A stretch of DNA of 64,000 nt from Bacteroidales bacterium (GCA_023251515.1 JAHEYQ010000009.1:32193-96192), one strand, 5' to 3'; positions 1 through 11,020 are shown, counted from the first letter of the stretch. Made by a program: numbers and translations. The notes: a model not told the origin generated them from the sequence alone.

Positions 1-3000
1 ACATTAAAATCAGCATTTGAGGCTGCTAATGCTATTGGGTTATCAGCTGATGTTAATTTTAAAATCATTAGTGATATTACAGAAACAGCAACAGCTTCCT
101 TGAATCAATGGGCAAGTAATTTTGTTATGAATATCGTACCTAATGACGCTACTTTAAAAACTATTTCAGGAACTATTGCTTCAGGAGCTTTAATTAAATT
201 AAATGGTGCTGATTATGTTAACATAGATGGTAATTTTGCTGGTAATGGTAAATACTTAGCTTTTGTTAATTTATCTACAACAAGTCCTGTAACAATTCAA
301 ATTGCTAGTTTAGGAACTGCTACTGGTGCAACTTACAATACTATTAAAAATTGTATTATTTCTACAGGAACTATGGCCGCAACAAGCTATGGTATTTTTG
401 TTGGAAGTGCTACAATTGGAACTGCCGGTTCTGATAATGATTATATTACTATTCAAAACAATACTATTTATAAAGCTTATTATGGTATTTATGCAAAATC
501 TGCGGGTACTACTGACGGCTTTTTAGATAATTTGGTAATTACTCAAAATTCTATTGGTTCTAATACTGCAACCGATTATATTCAATATAAAGGTATTGAT
601 ATTCAAGGTGCTACTGCTCCAGTAGTATCTAACAATACCATATTCAATATTAAAACAACTGGTTCTACAAATAACGTAGGTATTGATATAGGACAATATA
701 CCACAAATGCTATTATTAGTAAAAATAAAATTTATGGCATTTATTCAACATCTTCTGGTGGTTGGGGTGCTTATGGTATTAATATCAACTCTGCAACTGG
801 AATTGATAATACTCAAATTACCAACAACTTAATCTATGATATTATTACAGCAAATTATTCGATTTCAAGTACTACATATAATGCATTTGGAATAAGATTA
901 ACTGGTAGTACTAGTACTAAAATTTATCATAATACCATAAATTTATACGGATCTGTAACAAATGGTTCATCAGTAGGTATGTCAGCATGCTTATTAGCTA
1001 CTGTTACTTCTGTAACTGGTTTGGATGTTAGAAATAACATTTTCGCCAATTCAACTGCATTTTCTACTTCAGGTGCAAAGAGTTATACAATATTTGTTCC
1101 AGCTTCTTTTGTATTTGGAACTATAGATTATAACGATTACTACTCAAGTGGAACTTATGCTTCATTTGGCTATTTTGGAACAGAAACTTCTACTTTTACA
1201 GCATGGAAAACTTTAAGCGGACAGGATGTTAATTCTTTAAATGTTGAACCATTATTAAATACTAATTCAGATTTACGTCCACAATTAGGCGCTCCTGTTT
1301 TGGCTGTTGGTACTCCTATTGCAACTGTAACAACTGACTATGCAAATGTAACTAGAAGTGGAACTGCTCCTTCAATGGGTGCTTACGAAAATGGTGCTAA
1401 AGCTAGTGGACCTTCAATTACATATACAGCAATTTCTAACAATACAAATACAAGTTTCTCAGTTCTTTCAGCTACAATTACTGATCCTATTGGTGTAAAC
1501 ACAACAAGTGGTACTAATCCACGTTTGTATTACAAGAAAATAGCAAATGCTAATACATATATCGATAATTTAAATACTTCTGATGGTTGGAAATATGTTG
1601 AAGCAAATGTTCCTTCAGCTTCTACATTTTCATTTGTTATTGATTATGCCAAAATTTCTGGAGGTGTTAGTATAAATGATACTGTTCAATATTTTGTTGT
1701 TGCACAGGATATTTTTGCACCGATTAATGTATCAGTTAATAATGCAGTGTTTACAGTTGCTCCAACTTCTGTAGCATTAACTGCTGCACAATTCCCTGTT
1801 ACAGGTACTATTAACTATTATAGAAGATTAGGTACATTCTCAGGAACAATTAATGTTGGTACAGGCGAAACCTATACTTCTTTAACTGCAAATGATGCTA
1901 CTGGTTTGTTTAATAAGATTAATAATAGTGTTGTTAATGGTAATATTATTGTAAATGTTACTTCTAATTTAACCGAAACAGGAGCTGTTGCTTTGAATCA
2001 ATTTTCTGAAGAGGGTATTGGTAACTATACTTTACATATTCAACCTAGTGCTGCTTCTAATGATACTATCAGAGGAACATATGCTGGTGGTTTAGTACGT
2101 ATTAATGGTGCCGATAGAGTAACTATTGATGGTAATTATTCAGGTGCTGGCAAACACTTAGTTTTTATGAACTTAAGTAATACAGCAAATCCTGTAATAA
2201 ATATTGCTAATGCATCACAAAAATTAACCATAAACAATTGTGTGGTTATTGGTGGTGGTAATCTTGCGTTTGCTATTAATGTTAGTGGAGACAATAATGA
2301 TACTTTAACTCTTGCAAACAATATTGTTACTAATGCAAGTTATGGTATTAATATTATTGGAACTACACTTACTAAAACAAAGAAAATTAATATTTCAAAC
2401 AATACAATTGGTGAAGTTGCCTTCCCGATTGCAAAATATGGTATTGGTTTATCTTATGTTAATGATGTTTCTATTTCAGATAATATTATTCAAGGACAAG
2501 TTGAAGGTAATGCAAATTACAATCAATATGGTATTGGTATTTCAACAAGTTCTACTAATATTAATATTAATAAAAACAAAATTAGTGATTTCTATTATAC
2601 TGGTACTGCTGGTTATGGATGTTATGGAATTTACTCCAGCCCATCAGCAACCGACACTATGATAACAATTTCTAATAATATTATTACTAATATTAAAGCA
2701 GATGGTGATCAATCTGGTATAGATTATATTATTGCTGGTATTAAGATTAATAATGGTAAAAAAACCAATGTTTATTTTAATACTATTAAGTTAACTGGAG
2801 ATGTGTTAGGACAAGGTACTACCTATAATGGATTTAGTGCAGGTGTTGCTGTAAATTCATCAGCTACCGTATTAGATATCAGAAATAACATTATTGTTAA
2901 TTCAATGGGTTCTTATCCTGGTTCTACTATGACTAATAAAACTTATGGTATTTATTCACTTGCTCCGGCAAGTCAATTCACTTATTTAGATTACAATAAT

Positions 3001-3876
3001 GTATTTGTAAATGGAATTGATCCTTTCCATGGTTATATTGGTTCTGCAGACCGTGTTGATTTAGCAGCATGGAAAACAGCAACAGGTATCAGTGCAAATT
3101 GCATGAATTTAAATCCATTATTTACTTCTGCAACAGATTTATCTTTACAAGCTACTTCACAATTAGCAGGAAGTGCAGCTGTAATACCAGCTGTAACTAC
3201 TGATTATACAGGTGCTTTACGTGGTTTGTATATGCCTACTATTGGTGCTTATGAACTTGCTGAACCAGCATTCAGAACATTAAATCTGAAATTGTATCTA
3301 CAAGGCTTATGCAGAACACTTGATGGTAGTTCATTTGCAGGGATTATGACTCCAGCGCAAGGTCTTGATATTGATGGAAATCAAATAGATCAGTTTGGTG
3401 CTGATGTAGCTGATGAAGTTATTGTTGATTTATATGACAATACTTTAACATCTATTTCAAGTATGAATGCTCAATTAAATATTAATGGTACAATAAGTAT
3501 TAGCGATTTTTATTCAAAAGAATTGAATGGCTCTTATTATATTGTAATTACTAATCGTAACCATATTCGTACTTGGAGTGCATTACCTATTAGTTTTAGT
3601 TCAAAAACAATTACTTATGATTTTACAACAGCTGCAAATAAAGCTGCTGGTAATAATTTAGCTAATGTTAATGGATTTTATGCTAATTATCTAGGTGATC
3701 CAAATCAAGATGGTTTTGTTGATATTACTGACTTGTCAGATATGGATAATGATCTTACACTTGGAACTTCAGGTTATAATGCATTTGATTTGAATGGAGA
3801 TGTGTATGTTGATATCACAGATTTATCAGATATTGATAATAATTTGACTTCTGGTATTTATGAAATTACTCCATAA
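1..3876 (+). CDS. Secreted right-handed beta-helix repeat protein with C-terminal dockerin-like repeats (5' end outside window)
   Basis: Frame is open from base 1 (TLKSAFEAANAIGLSADVNFKIISDITETATASLNQW...), so the TTG at 100 is not the real start. N/G/I-rich beta-helix repeats in two homologous halves. C-terminus has two Ca-binding-like DxNxDGxVDITDLSD motifs (GDPNQDGFVDITDLSDMDND, DLNGDVYVDITDLSDIDNN). Confidence 0.75.
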   Translation, partial: TLKSAFEAANAIGLSADVNFKIISDITETATASLNQWASNFVMNIVPNDATLKTISGTIASGALIKLNGADYVNIDGNFAGNGKYLAFVNLSTTSPVTIQIASLGTATGATYNTIKNCIISTGTMAATSYGIFVGSATIGTAGSDNDYITIQNNTIYKAYYGIYAKSAGTTDGFLDNLVITQNSIGSNTATDYIQYKGIDIQGATAPVVSNNTIFNIKTTGSTNNVGIDIGQYTTNAIISKNKIYGIYSTSSGGWGAYGININSATGIDNTQITNNLIYDIITANYSISSTTYNAFGIRLTGSTSTKIYHNTINLYGSVTNGSSVGMSACLLATVTSVTGLDVRNNIFANSTAFSTSGAKSYTIFVPASFVFGTIDYNDYYSSGTYASFGYFGTETSTFTAWKTLSGQDVNSLNVEPLLNTNSDLRPQLGAPVLAVGTPIATVTTDYANVTRSGTAPSMGAYENGAKASGPSITYTAISNNTNTSFSVLSATITDPIGVNTTSGTNPRLYYKKIANANTYIDNLNTSDGWKYVEANVPSASTFSFVIDYAKISGGVSINDTVQYFVVAQDIFAPINVSVNNAVFTVAPTSVALTAAQFPVTGTINYYRRLGTFSGTINVGTGETYTSLTANDATGLFNKINNSVVNGNIIVNVTSNLTETGAVALNQFSEEGIGNYTLHIQPSAASNDTIRGTYAGGLVRINGADRVTIDGNYSGAGKHLVFMNLSNTANPVINIANASQKLTINNCVVIGGGNLAFAINVSGDNNDTLTLANNIVTNASYGINIIGTTLTKTKKINISNNTIGEVAFPIAKYGIGLSYVNDVSISDNIIQGQVEGNANYNQYGIGISTSSTNININKNKISDFYYTGTAGYGCYGIYSSPSATDTMITISNNIITNIKADGDQSGIDYIIAGIKINNGKKTNVYFNTIKLTGDVLGQGTTYNGFSAGVAVNSSATVLDIRNNIIVNSMGSYPGSTMTNKTYGIYSLAPASQFTYLDYNNVFVNGIDPFHGYIGSADRVDLAAWKTATGISANCMNLNPLFTSATDLSLQATSQLAGSAAVIPAVTTDYTGALRGLYMPTIGAYELAEPAFRTLNLKLYLQGLCRTLDGSSFAGIMTPAQGLDIDGNQIDQFGADVADEVIVDLYDNTLTSISSMNAQLNINGTISISDFYSKELNGSYYIVITNRNHIRTWSALPISFSSKTITYDFTTAANKAAGNNLANVNGFYANYLGDPNQDGFVDITDLSDMDNDLTLGTSGYNAFDLNGDVYVDITDLSDIDNNLTSGIYEITP

Positions 3877-3891
3877 TAATTAACAAAGAAT

Positions 3892-3926
3892 ATCAATGTA
3901 GAATACAAATTGTATTCTACATTGAT
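3892..3926 (+). terminator. Rho-independent terminator-like hairpin, 17-bp perfect arms
   Basis: ATCAATGTAGAATACAA-A-TTGTATTCTACATTGAT followed by GTTTT, just after the stop at 3876. Confidence 0.7.
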
Positions 3927-3984
3927 GTTTTAAATAGCAAAAACAATAATAACAATAATAATTAATAATTAATAATTAAATCGT

Positions 3985-6900
3985 ATGAGTAAAATTTTAA
4001 ACAAAATCGTTGGTTTTTTTATTTTAATGATTATATTTGGATATAGTGCTTTTAGCCAAAATCCAACATATCTTGTTGAAATTAAAAATGACACATTATT
4101 AAGCGCAAGAGAGTTATCTTTTGACGTTTTTATTAAAAACACTTCAACAAATCCTACATGGGCTACTCAGTGGGAATTATCAGGAATTCAGAATGGTATT
4201 AAGGTTAATATTGGTATTCTGAATGGGGGAACTATTACACCTACATTCGATGCAACCGGATTACCTTCACAAACTGTTGCGAATACTTATTTTCAGGCTG
4301 CTAATATGACTATGTCTGGCACTACTACTTCTTACGGTGTAAAAATCACAGGAAGAGCCGTAACTCAAGGTGTAAATACTGTTATGGTTACTACTACACC
4401 TATACTATTGTACAAAATTAAATTAACTAATACGGCTGATTTTACACCTGGAACAACTGCAAATATAATTACGAATCTTTCAGGTTCTACACCATGGCCA
4501 TCAAAGCTTAATGCTTTTACACCAACTGCAAATACTGCTATTACTGCATTAGCTGCATATTATACCAATGCAGAAATCAGAAATCCTATTTTAAATGTAC
4601 TACCTGCTGTATATAATGTTTCAGGAGGAGGAAGCGCTGTTACATTAAGTGGTTCTCAAACAGGTGTCAGATACCAATTAAAGAAAGATGGTACTGATAT
4701 AGGTTCTTATGTTACCGGAACTGGTTCAACTTTAGAATGGACTAATTTAATAGAAGCTGGAACATATACCATAAGTGCTTATAGAACTGCTACTTACTTA
4801 ACAGCAAACATGTCAGGTAATGCTATTATATCAAATGCTCCTACTGCTTTCAATGTAACTGGTGGTGGTAGCTATTGTGCTGGCGCTACTGGTGTTAGTG
4901 TTGGTTTAGATGGTTCTCAGGCTATTTATTCTTATCAGTTATATAAAGACCTTGTTGCTGAAGGATTACCACTTGTTGGTACAGGTGCTGCCTTAACATG
5001 GAATAACTTAACAGCTGGTAACTATACAATTAAAGCTACTGATGCTGCTACAACAGCAATGACAGGCAATGTAACTGTAACAGCTACTCCTTTAGCTACA
5101 ACTCCTACAGTATCTGTTGTAAATAATTGCGATGGAACTTCTACTTTAACTATTGATAATGCAATCTCTGGTGCTAATTTTGTATGGACTGGTGGTTTAT
5201 CAGGAAATCCTTTAATTACAGGACAAGGTACTTATACAGTAACTCAAACTCCAGTTGGAGGTTGTACAAGTTTGCCAAGTGCTGATGCAATTGCTACACC
5301 AAAAACTACACCTGCTACTCCGGTTGCATCTGTTGAGGATAATTGTGGTAATTCAAGATTTTTTATTGATCCTGTAGCTGCTGGTGCTACTGTAAAATGG
5401 TATGATGGTGCAACCCTGGTATATACAGGGAATGATTATACAGTTAATAATCAAGTAACTCTTACAGCAAAACAAGAAAAAGATGGATGTTTAAGTGATG
5501 CAAGTCTTATTGCTGTAACTTCAAATCCAATTCCATCTTTTCCTGTATCTGTTTCAATAGCTGCTGATGCAAGCAATGTTTGTACAGGTACAACTGTAAC
5601 TTTCACAGCTACTCCTGTTAATGGTGGAACTCCAACTTATGTATGGAAAGTAAATGGTTTTGATGCAGGTGTACCATCTTCATCTATATTTGCTTCTAAT
5701 TTATTTGCAAATACAGATGTTGTTACTTGCGTAATGACCTCTGATTTAGGTTGTACTACTGGAAATCCAGCAACTTCAAATGCAATTGCATTAACAGTAA
5801 ACAGTATTCCTGTTCAACCTGAAGTTACAGTAAATAATACTTGCGGTAATTCTGCATTTACTATTACTAATGGTGCTGTTGGTGCAACATATAACTGGAC
5901 TCCAGCCTTAGCTGACCTTAATAATGTAGCTGCTGGTACTTATACTTTAACTCAAACTGTTGGAACATGTACAAGTATTGCAAGTGCAAACGTTGTTGCT
6001 GCTCCTTTAACAGTTCCAGTTCAACCTATAGTTACAGTAAATAATACTTGTAATAATTCAGCATTTACAATCACAAATGGTGAAGTTGGTGCAACATTTA
6101 ACTGGACTCCAGCTGTAGCTGACCTTAATAATGTTGCTGCTGGTACTTATACTTTAACTCAAACTGTTGGAACTTGTACTAGTATTGCAAGTGCAAACGT
6201 TGTTGCTGCTCCTTTAACAGTTCCTGTTCAACCTATAGTTACAGTAAATAATACTTGCAATAATTCAGCATTTACAATCACAAATGGTGAAGTTGGTGCA
6301 ACATTTAACTGGACTCCAGCTGTAGCTGACCTTAATAATGTTGCTGCTGGTACTTATACTTTAACTCAAACTGTTGGAACTTGTACTAGTATTGCAAGTG
6401 CAAACGTTGTTGCTGCTCCTTTAACAGTTCCAGTTCAACCTATAGTTACTGTAAATAATACTTGCAATAATTCAGCATTTACAATCACAAATGGTGAAGT
6501 TGGTGCAACATTTAACTGGACTCCAGCCGTTGCTGACCTTAATAATGTTGCTGCTGGTACTTATACTTTAACTCAAACTGTTGGAACTTGTACTAGTATT
6601 GCAAGTGCAAACGTTGTTGCTGCTCCTATAGCTCCAACTACTCAAACAGTTACTATTGCTGCAAGTGCTAATCCTTCAATTCAAGGACAACCTGTAACTT
6701 ATTTTGCTACAGTTACTCCTGCTGCTACTGGTCAAATGTTTGACTGGTACGTAAATACAGTATGGCAAAACACTGCTGGTATCAATACATTCTCTTATGT
6801 ACCTGCTAATGGTGATGTAGTTTCTTGTGCTGCAGTTCCAACAGGATGTTATGCAGGTGGTTTATCTAACAACATTGCAATGACTGTTAATCCAACACCT

Positions 6901-8367
6901 AATTATACAAATACTTGGTTAGGTTCAACAACAGATTGGTCTAATTTCCAAAACTGGTCATTAGGTAGTGTTCCATTGGCAAATCATGATGTAATTATTC
7001 CTGCTTCTCCAGCAAATGGTGCAAACTTCCCAATTATTGGAACTCCTGCTGTTTGTCATGATATTACAATTCAATCAGGTGCACAATTAATTCAGAATAG
7101 TACATTAGCAATTGGTGGTAAAGTATATGCTCAACGTTTACTTACTCCTGCTACATGGCATTTTGTAAGTTCACCTATTAACAATGCAACTGCTTATGCA
7201 TTTTCAAATGCAAATCCTACTAACTTTGGACAGAATTTATTCTTACAAACTTATAACGAAGGTTGGGTATTTGCTCCAGGAACTTCTCCATGGGTTGACG
7301 TAACTGATGGTCCTGCTGAAATTATGAGTGCTGGTAAAGGTTACGAAGCATGGTCAGCTAACAATCATATTATTACAATGGAAGGTACTCAATTAAATAG
7401 TGCTAATATTGTAACTCCAGTTATGTACTCTCCAGCAGCTTCTTTCCCTGGATTTAATTTGATTGGTAACTCTTACCCATCAGCTATTGATATTCATGGA
7501 TTCAACACTTGGGGTGTAAATATGGATGCTTCAATCTATGCATGGGATGGTGCTCAATATTTATTCCAAAATACCTTATTCGGTACATTAGGATTTATTA
7601 TTGCTCCAAATCAAGGATTTATGGTAAAAGCTAACGCTGCTGGTGCAATGTTTACAATTCCTGCTACTGCTAAAACTTTTGGTGGTACATTCCTGAAATC
7701 AACTGTAAGTGATGTATTGAAATTAAAAGTTAGCGGTAACGGTTATAACGATGCTGCTTACATCAATTTCAACAGCAATGCTACTGCAAACTATGATGGT
7801 CAATTTGATGTTGAAAAAATATTTGGTATAGATGCTGCTCCTCAGTTCTATTCAACTATTACAAACAAAAACTTATCTATCAATACACTTCCTTCTTTGA
7901 CAAGTCCTGTTGTTGTTCCAATGTCATTAAACGTTGGTGCTAATACAACTTATACTATCACTGCAAGTGAAATGAATAGTTTCGCTAACGGTACTACTAT
8001 TACTTTAGAAGATACCAAAACAAATACTTTCACCAATTTAATGCAACAAGCTGTTTATACATTTACTGCAAATCCTGCTGACAATGCTAACAGATTTAAA
8101 TTACATTTTGGTGTTAATGGTATCAACGAAGTTAATGGCGGAAACATCAGTATCTATTCTAACAGCAATGTGATTTATGTAAACAACAACAGTAATGAAG
8201 TTGTGAAAGAAATCGTTGTTATGAATGTTTTAGGACAGGAAATCTTAAACAAAAAAGCAGCTAATACTACAATTAACACTATTACTATGGATGTTGCTTC
8301 TGCATACTACGTAGTTAAAGTTGTTACTTCTAATAAAGTATATACTGAAAAAGTTTACGTAAAATAA
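3985..8367 (+). CDS. Large secreted repeat protein with T9SS type A sorting domain
   Basis: N-terminal signal peptide; Ig-like/PKD-like repeats; C-terminal ISIYSNSNVIYVNNNSNEVVKEIVVMNVLGQEI...YYVVKVVTSNKVYTEKVYVK matches the Por secretion C-terminal pattern. Confidence 0.85.
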   Translation: MSKILNKIVGFFILMIIFGYSAFSQNPTYLVEIKNDTLLSARELSFDVFIKNTSTNPTWATQWELSGIQNGIKVNIGILNGGTITPTFDATGLPSQTVANTYFQAANMTMSGTTTSYGVKITGRAVTQGVNTVMVTTTPILLYKIKLTNTADFTPGTTANIITNLSGSTPWPSKLNAFTPTANTAITALAAYYTNAEIRNPILNVLPAVYNVSGGGSAVTLSGSQTGVRYQLKKDGTDIGSYVTGTGSTLEWTNLIEAGTYTISAYRTATYLTANMSGNAIISNAPTAFNVTGGGSYCAGATGVSVGLDGSQAIYSYQLYKDLVAEGLPLVGTGAALTWNNLTAGNYTIKATDAATTAMTGNVTVTATPLATTPTVSVVNNCDGTSTLTIDNAISGANFVWTGGLSGNPLITGQGTYTVTQTPVGGCTSLPSADAIATPKTTPATPVASVEDNCGNSRFFIDPVAAGATVKWYDGATLVYTGNDYTVNNQVTLTAKQEKDGCLSDASLIAVTSNPIPSFPVSVSIAADASNVCTGTTVTFTATPVNGGTPTYVWKVNGFDAGVPSSSIFASNLFANTDVVTCVMTSDLGCTTGNPATSNAIALTVNSIPVQPEVTVNNTCGNSAFTITNGAVGATYNWTPALADLNNVAAGTYTLTQTVGTCTSIASANVVAAPLTVPVQPIVTVNNTCNNSAFTITNGEVGATFNWTPAVADLNNVAAGTYTLTQTVGTCTSIASANVVAAPLTVPVQPIVTVNNTCNNSAFTITNGEVGATFNWTPAVADLNNVAAGTYTLTQTVGTCTSIASANVVAAPLTVPVQPIVTVNNTCNNSAFTITNGEVGATFNWTPAVADLNNVAAGTYTLTQTVGTCTSIASANVVAAPIAPTTQTVTIAASANPSIQGQPVTYFATVTPAATGQMFDWYVNTVWQNTAGINTFSYVPANGDVVSCAAVPTGCYAGGLSNNIAMTVNPTPNYTNTWLGSTTDWSNFQNWSLGSVPLANHDVIIPASPANGANFPIIGTPAVCHDITIQSGAQLIQNSTLAIGGKVYAQRLLTPATWHFVSSPINNATAYAFSNANPTNFGQNLFLQTYNEGWVFAPGTSPWVDVTDGPAEIMSAGKGYEAWSANNHIITMEGTQLNSANIVTPVMYSPAASFPGFNLIGNSYPSAIDIHGFNTWGVNMDASIYAWDGAQYLFQNTLFGTLGFIIAPNQGFMVKANAAGAMFTIPATAKTFGGTFLKSTVSDVLKLKVSGNGYNDAAYINFNSNATANYDGQFDVEKIFGIDAAPQFYSTITNKNLSINTLPSLTSPVVVPMSLNVGANTTYTITASEMNSFANGTTITLEDTKTNTFTNLMQQAVYTFTANPADNANRFKLHFGVNGINEVNGGNISIYSNSNVIYVNNNSNEVVKEIVVMNVLGQEILNKKAANTTINTITMDVASAYYVVKVVTSNKVYTEKVYVK
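5806..6633 (+). repeat. Four tandem 207-bp (69-aa) in-frame coding repeats
   Basis: Units begin at 5806, 6013, 6220 and 6427. Units 2-4 are almost identical at DNA level (VPVQPIVTVNNTCNNSAFTITNGEVGATFNWTPAVADLNNVAAGTYTLTQTVGTCTSIASANVVAAPLT); unit 1 is more diverged. Confidence 0.9.
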
Positions 8368-8465
8368 CAAAAGAAACTACACTTAAATCTCTCTCCTTTT
8401 TGGGGAGGGATTCAGGTGGGTTTAATTAATTTAATAATTTAGAAATTTTAAATAATTATAATAAT

Positions 8466-8708
8466 ATGAAAAAAGCAATCAGAATTTTTACAGTTGTATC
8501 TTTCTTTGCCTTAATACCAGTATTAACAATGGCTCAACCACCACATCCAAATAGCCCTGTAAATGGCGGAGGTGGTAATGCGCCTAATACCGGCGGACAA
8601 ACCAACGCTCCTGTTGGTGGTGGTGCTCCTATAGATGGCGGTCTTAGCATTTTAATGTTAATGGGTGCTGCTTATGGTGCTAAAAAAGTTTATCAGGTAC
8701 GCAAATAA
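8466..8708 (+). CDS. Small secreted protein with PID-CTERM-like sorting tail
   Basis: 80 aa: signal peptide, Gly/Pro/Asn-rich linker, then GGGAPIDGGLSILMLMGAAYGAKKVYQVRK (PIDGG + hydrophobic helix + basic end). Confidence 0.65.
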   Translation: MKKAIRIFTVVSFFALIPVLTMAQPPHPNSPVNGGGGNAPNTGGQTNAPVGGGAPIDGGLSILMLMGAAYGAKKVYQVRK

Positions 8709-8735
8709 TCAGTAAATCTGATTAATAATTATATA

Positions 8736-8766
8736 GGCATCGGTTTGAAGACCGATGCCTTTTTTG
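8736..8766 (+). terminator. Rho-independent terminator
   Basis: GGCATCGGT-ttgaag-ACCGATGCC followed by TTTTTTT. Confidence 0.8.
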
Positions 8767-8819
8767 TTGCCTGAAAAGCTTGTAGTTTGCGAAAAAAGTA
8801 TTAATTTTGCATAGTAGTT

Positions 8820-8893
8820 CGGGAAGTAGCGCAGTTGGTTAGCGTACTTGACTGGGGGTCAAGAGGTCGTGAGTTCGAGTCTCATCTTTCCGA
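8820..8893 (+). tRNA. tRNA-Pro (anticodon GGG)
   Basis: Acceptor CGGGAAG/CTTTCCG; anticodon stem CTTGA/TCAAG with loop CTGGGGG (anticodon GGG); T arm GTGAG-TTCGAGT-CTCAT. Confidence 0.85.
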
Positions 8894-8897
8894 CACA

Positions 8898-8930
8898 AAA
8901 AAAGGCAGTTGTGAAAAACTGCCTTTTTCT
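8898..8930 (+). terminator. Terminator after tRNA-Pro
   Basis: AAAAAAGGCAGTT-gtgaaaa-AACTGCCTTTTT. Confidence 0.7.
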
Positions 8931-8940
8931 TTTTATAAAA

Positions 8941-9018
8941 AGATACGCATCTCTTGATCAAAAGATGCGTATCTTTTACACAAAAGATGCGTATCTCTTT
9001 GCAGAAAGATACGCATCT
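8941..9018. repeat. Four 12-bp dyad-like elements at exact 22-bp spacing
   Basis: AGATACGCATCT at 8941 and 9007; its reverse complement AGATGCGTATCT at 8963 and 8985. Confidence 0.85.
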
Positions 9019-9044
9019 TTTTTAATATAGATAAATTCTGATTT

Positions 9045-10832
9045 TTAATCTAATTTAAGAACTGCTAAAAATGCCGATTGTGGCACTTCTACATTTCCTA
9101 CCTGACGCATACGTTTTTTCCCTTTTTTCTGCTTTTCGAGCAATTTACGTTTACGTGTTATATCGCCACCATAACATTTGGCTGTAACATCTTTACGAAC
9201 TGCTTTTACAGTTTCTCTTGATATGATTTTTGAACCAATTGCTGCCTGTATTGCAATATCAAATTGCTGGCGTGGTATTAATTCTTTGAGCTTTTCGCAA
9301 ATTCTTTTGCCAAAATTATAGGCATTATCCTGATGTATTAAGGTTGATAATGCATCAACTGGCTCAGCATTCAAAAGAATTTCCAAACGAATTAGTTTTG
9401 CTGGTTTATATCCCGATTGGAAATAATCGAAGGATGCATAACCTTTTGAAATACTTTTAAGCTTATCGTAAAAATCAATTACAATTTCGCCCAAAGGAAT
9501 TTCAAAAGTAAGTTCAATTCTGTCGGAAGTCAGATAAACCTGATTTTTAATAACACCACGTTTACCAATACATAATGTCATAATTCCACCCAGATATTCT
9601 GATTTAGTTATGATATGAGCTGTGATAAAAGGCTCTTCAATATAATCCAAATGATTGGGATCGGGCAAACTTGAAGGATTGTGTACTTCTATCATTTCGC
9701 CTTTGGTTGTATATGCTTTGTAAGATACGTTTGGAACTGTTGTAATTACATCCATATCAAACTCCCTATCCAGTCGTTCCTGAATAATTTCCATGTGCAG
9801 CAATCCGAGGAAACCGCAACGGAAACCAAAACCTAATGCAGCAGATGATTCAGGTTCAAACGTTAGCGATGCATCGTTTAGCTGAAGCTTTTCTATTGAA
9901 CTGCGAAGTTCTTCGTAATCATCGGCATCAATAGGATAAACTCCGGCAAATACCATCGGCTTCACGTTTTCGAAACCATCAATTGCTTTTTCACAAGGTC
10001 GGGCTACATGTGTAACCGTATCGCCAACTTTTACTTCTTTTGATGTTTTAATCCCTGAAATGATGTAACCAACATCACCAGCTTTTAAGACATCTTTTGG
10101 TTCGGGTTTTAGTTTTAAAACACCTACTTCATCGGCATAATATTCCTTTCCGGTTGCAAAAAACTTAACCAAATCACCTTTTCTTACTTCACCGTTTATA
10201 ATTCGGAAATAAGAGATAATTCCTCTGAATGAGTTAAATACAGAATCGAAAATAAGTGCTTGCAAAGGTGCACTTTCGTCGCCTTTAGGTGCTGGAATTC
10301 TTTTAATAATAGCATGAAGTATATCATCTATACCATATCCTGTTTTTCCGCTTGCTTCAATAATATCATCTCTGTCGCAACCAATCAGATCTACAATCTG
10401 ATCTTTAACTTCTTCTGGCATTGCTGCATCAAGGTCTATTTTATTTAATACCGGAATTATTTCCAGATCGTTATCAAGTGCCAGATATAAATTTGAAATG
10501 GTTTGAGCCTGTATTCCTTGTGTTGCATCTACAATAAGTAAAGCCCCTTCGCATGCAGCTATCGAACGCGAAACTTCATAAGAAAAGTCAACATGTCCGG
10601 GAGTATCAATTAAATTGAGTTTATATTTTTCGCCTTCAAAAATATAATCCATCTGAATGGCATGACTCTTAATGGTAATTCCTCTTTCTCTTTCAAGGTC
10701 CATATCATCGAGCACCTGCGCCTGTGAATCTCTCTCAGAAACCGTTTTAGTGGTTTCTAACAATCTGTCAGCCAAAGTACTTTTCCCATGATCGATATGG
10801 GCTATTATGCAAAAATTTCTTATGTTTTTCAT
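9045..10832 (-). CDS. lepA: Elongation factor 4 (LepA)
   Basis: 595 aa; [26 protein letters not shown], GTPase G motifs, C-terminal [27 protein letters not shown]. Confidence 0.97.
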   Translation of the reverse strand: MKNIRNFCIIAHIDHGKSTLADRLLETTKTVSERDSQAQVLDDMDLERERGITIKSHAIQMDYIFEGEKYKLNLIDTPGHVDFSYEVSRSIAACEGALLIVDATQGIQAQTISNLYLALDNDLEIIPVLNKIDLDAAMPEEVKDQIVDLIGCDRDDIIEASGKTGYGIDDILHAIIKRIPAPKGDESAPLQALIFDSVFNSFRGIISYFRIINGEVRKGDLVKFFATGKEYYADEVGVLKLKPEPKDVLKAGDVGYIISGIKTSKEVKVGDTVTHVARPCEKAIDGFENVKPMVFAGVYPIDADDYEELRSSIEKLQLNDASLTFEPESSAALGFGFRCGFLGLLHMEIIQERLDREFDMDVITTVPNVSYKAYTTKGEMIEVHNPSSLPDPNHLDYIEEPFITAHIITKSEYLGGIMTLCIGKRGVIKNQVYLTSDRIELTFEIPLGEIVIDFYDKLKSISKGYASFDYFQSGYKPAKLIRLEILLNAEPVDALSTLIHQDNAYNFGKRICEKLKELIPRQQFDIAIQAAIGSKIISRETVKAVRKDVTAKCYGGDITRKRKLLEKQKKGKKRMRQVGNVEVPQSAFLAVLKLD

Positions 10833-10939
10833 CTATGCAAAAATACGAGTTTTTTTTAAATTTTAAACTACTCTAAAGAACAAAAAATGAAATCGTTGTA
10901 AAATACATATTACGATTCTCTTATATTATAGAAATAATA

Positions 10940-10998
10940 AAGGGGTAATCTAAGAATCATCTTTATGTGTAATAAAGATGATTCTTAGATTACCCCTT
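10940..10998. terminator. 27-bp perfect inverted repeat with 5-nt loop (probable ridA terminator)
   Basis: AAGGGGTAATCTAAGAATCATCTTTAT-gtgta-ATAAAGATGATTCTTAGATTACCCCTT between ridA stop and lepA start. Confidence 0.7.
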
Positions 10999-11020
10999 AA
11001 TCTGTAAAATAATGTTTAAC

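Noticed and set aside
8941-9018. Short CRISPR-like array
   Set aside because: 12-bp elements in mixed orientation with 10-nt gaps; better explained as paired hairpins.
8848-9030. 60-aa + ORF
   Set aside because: Overlaps tRNA-Pro, its terminator and the 22-bp array.
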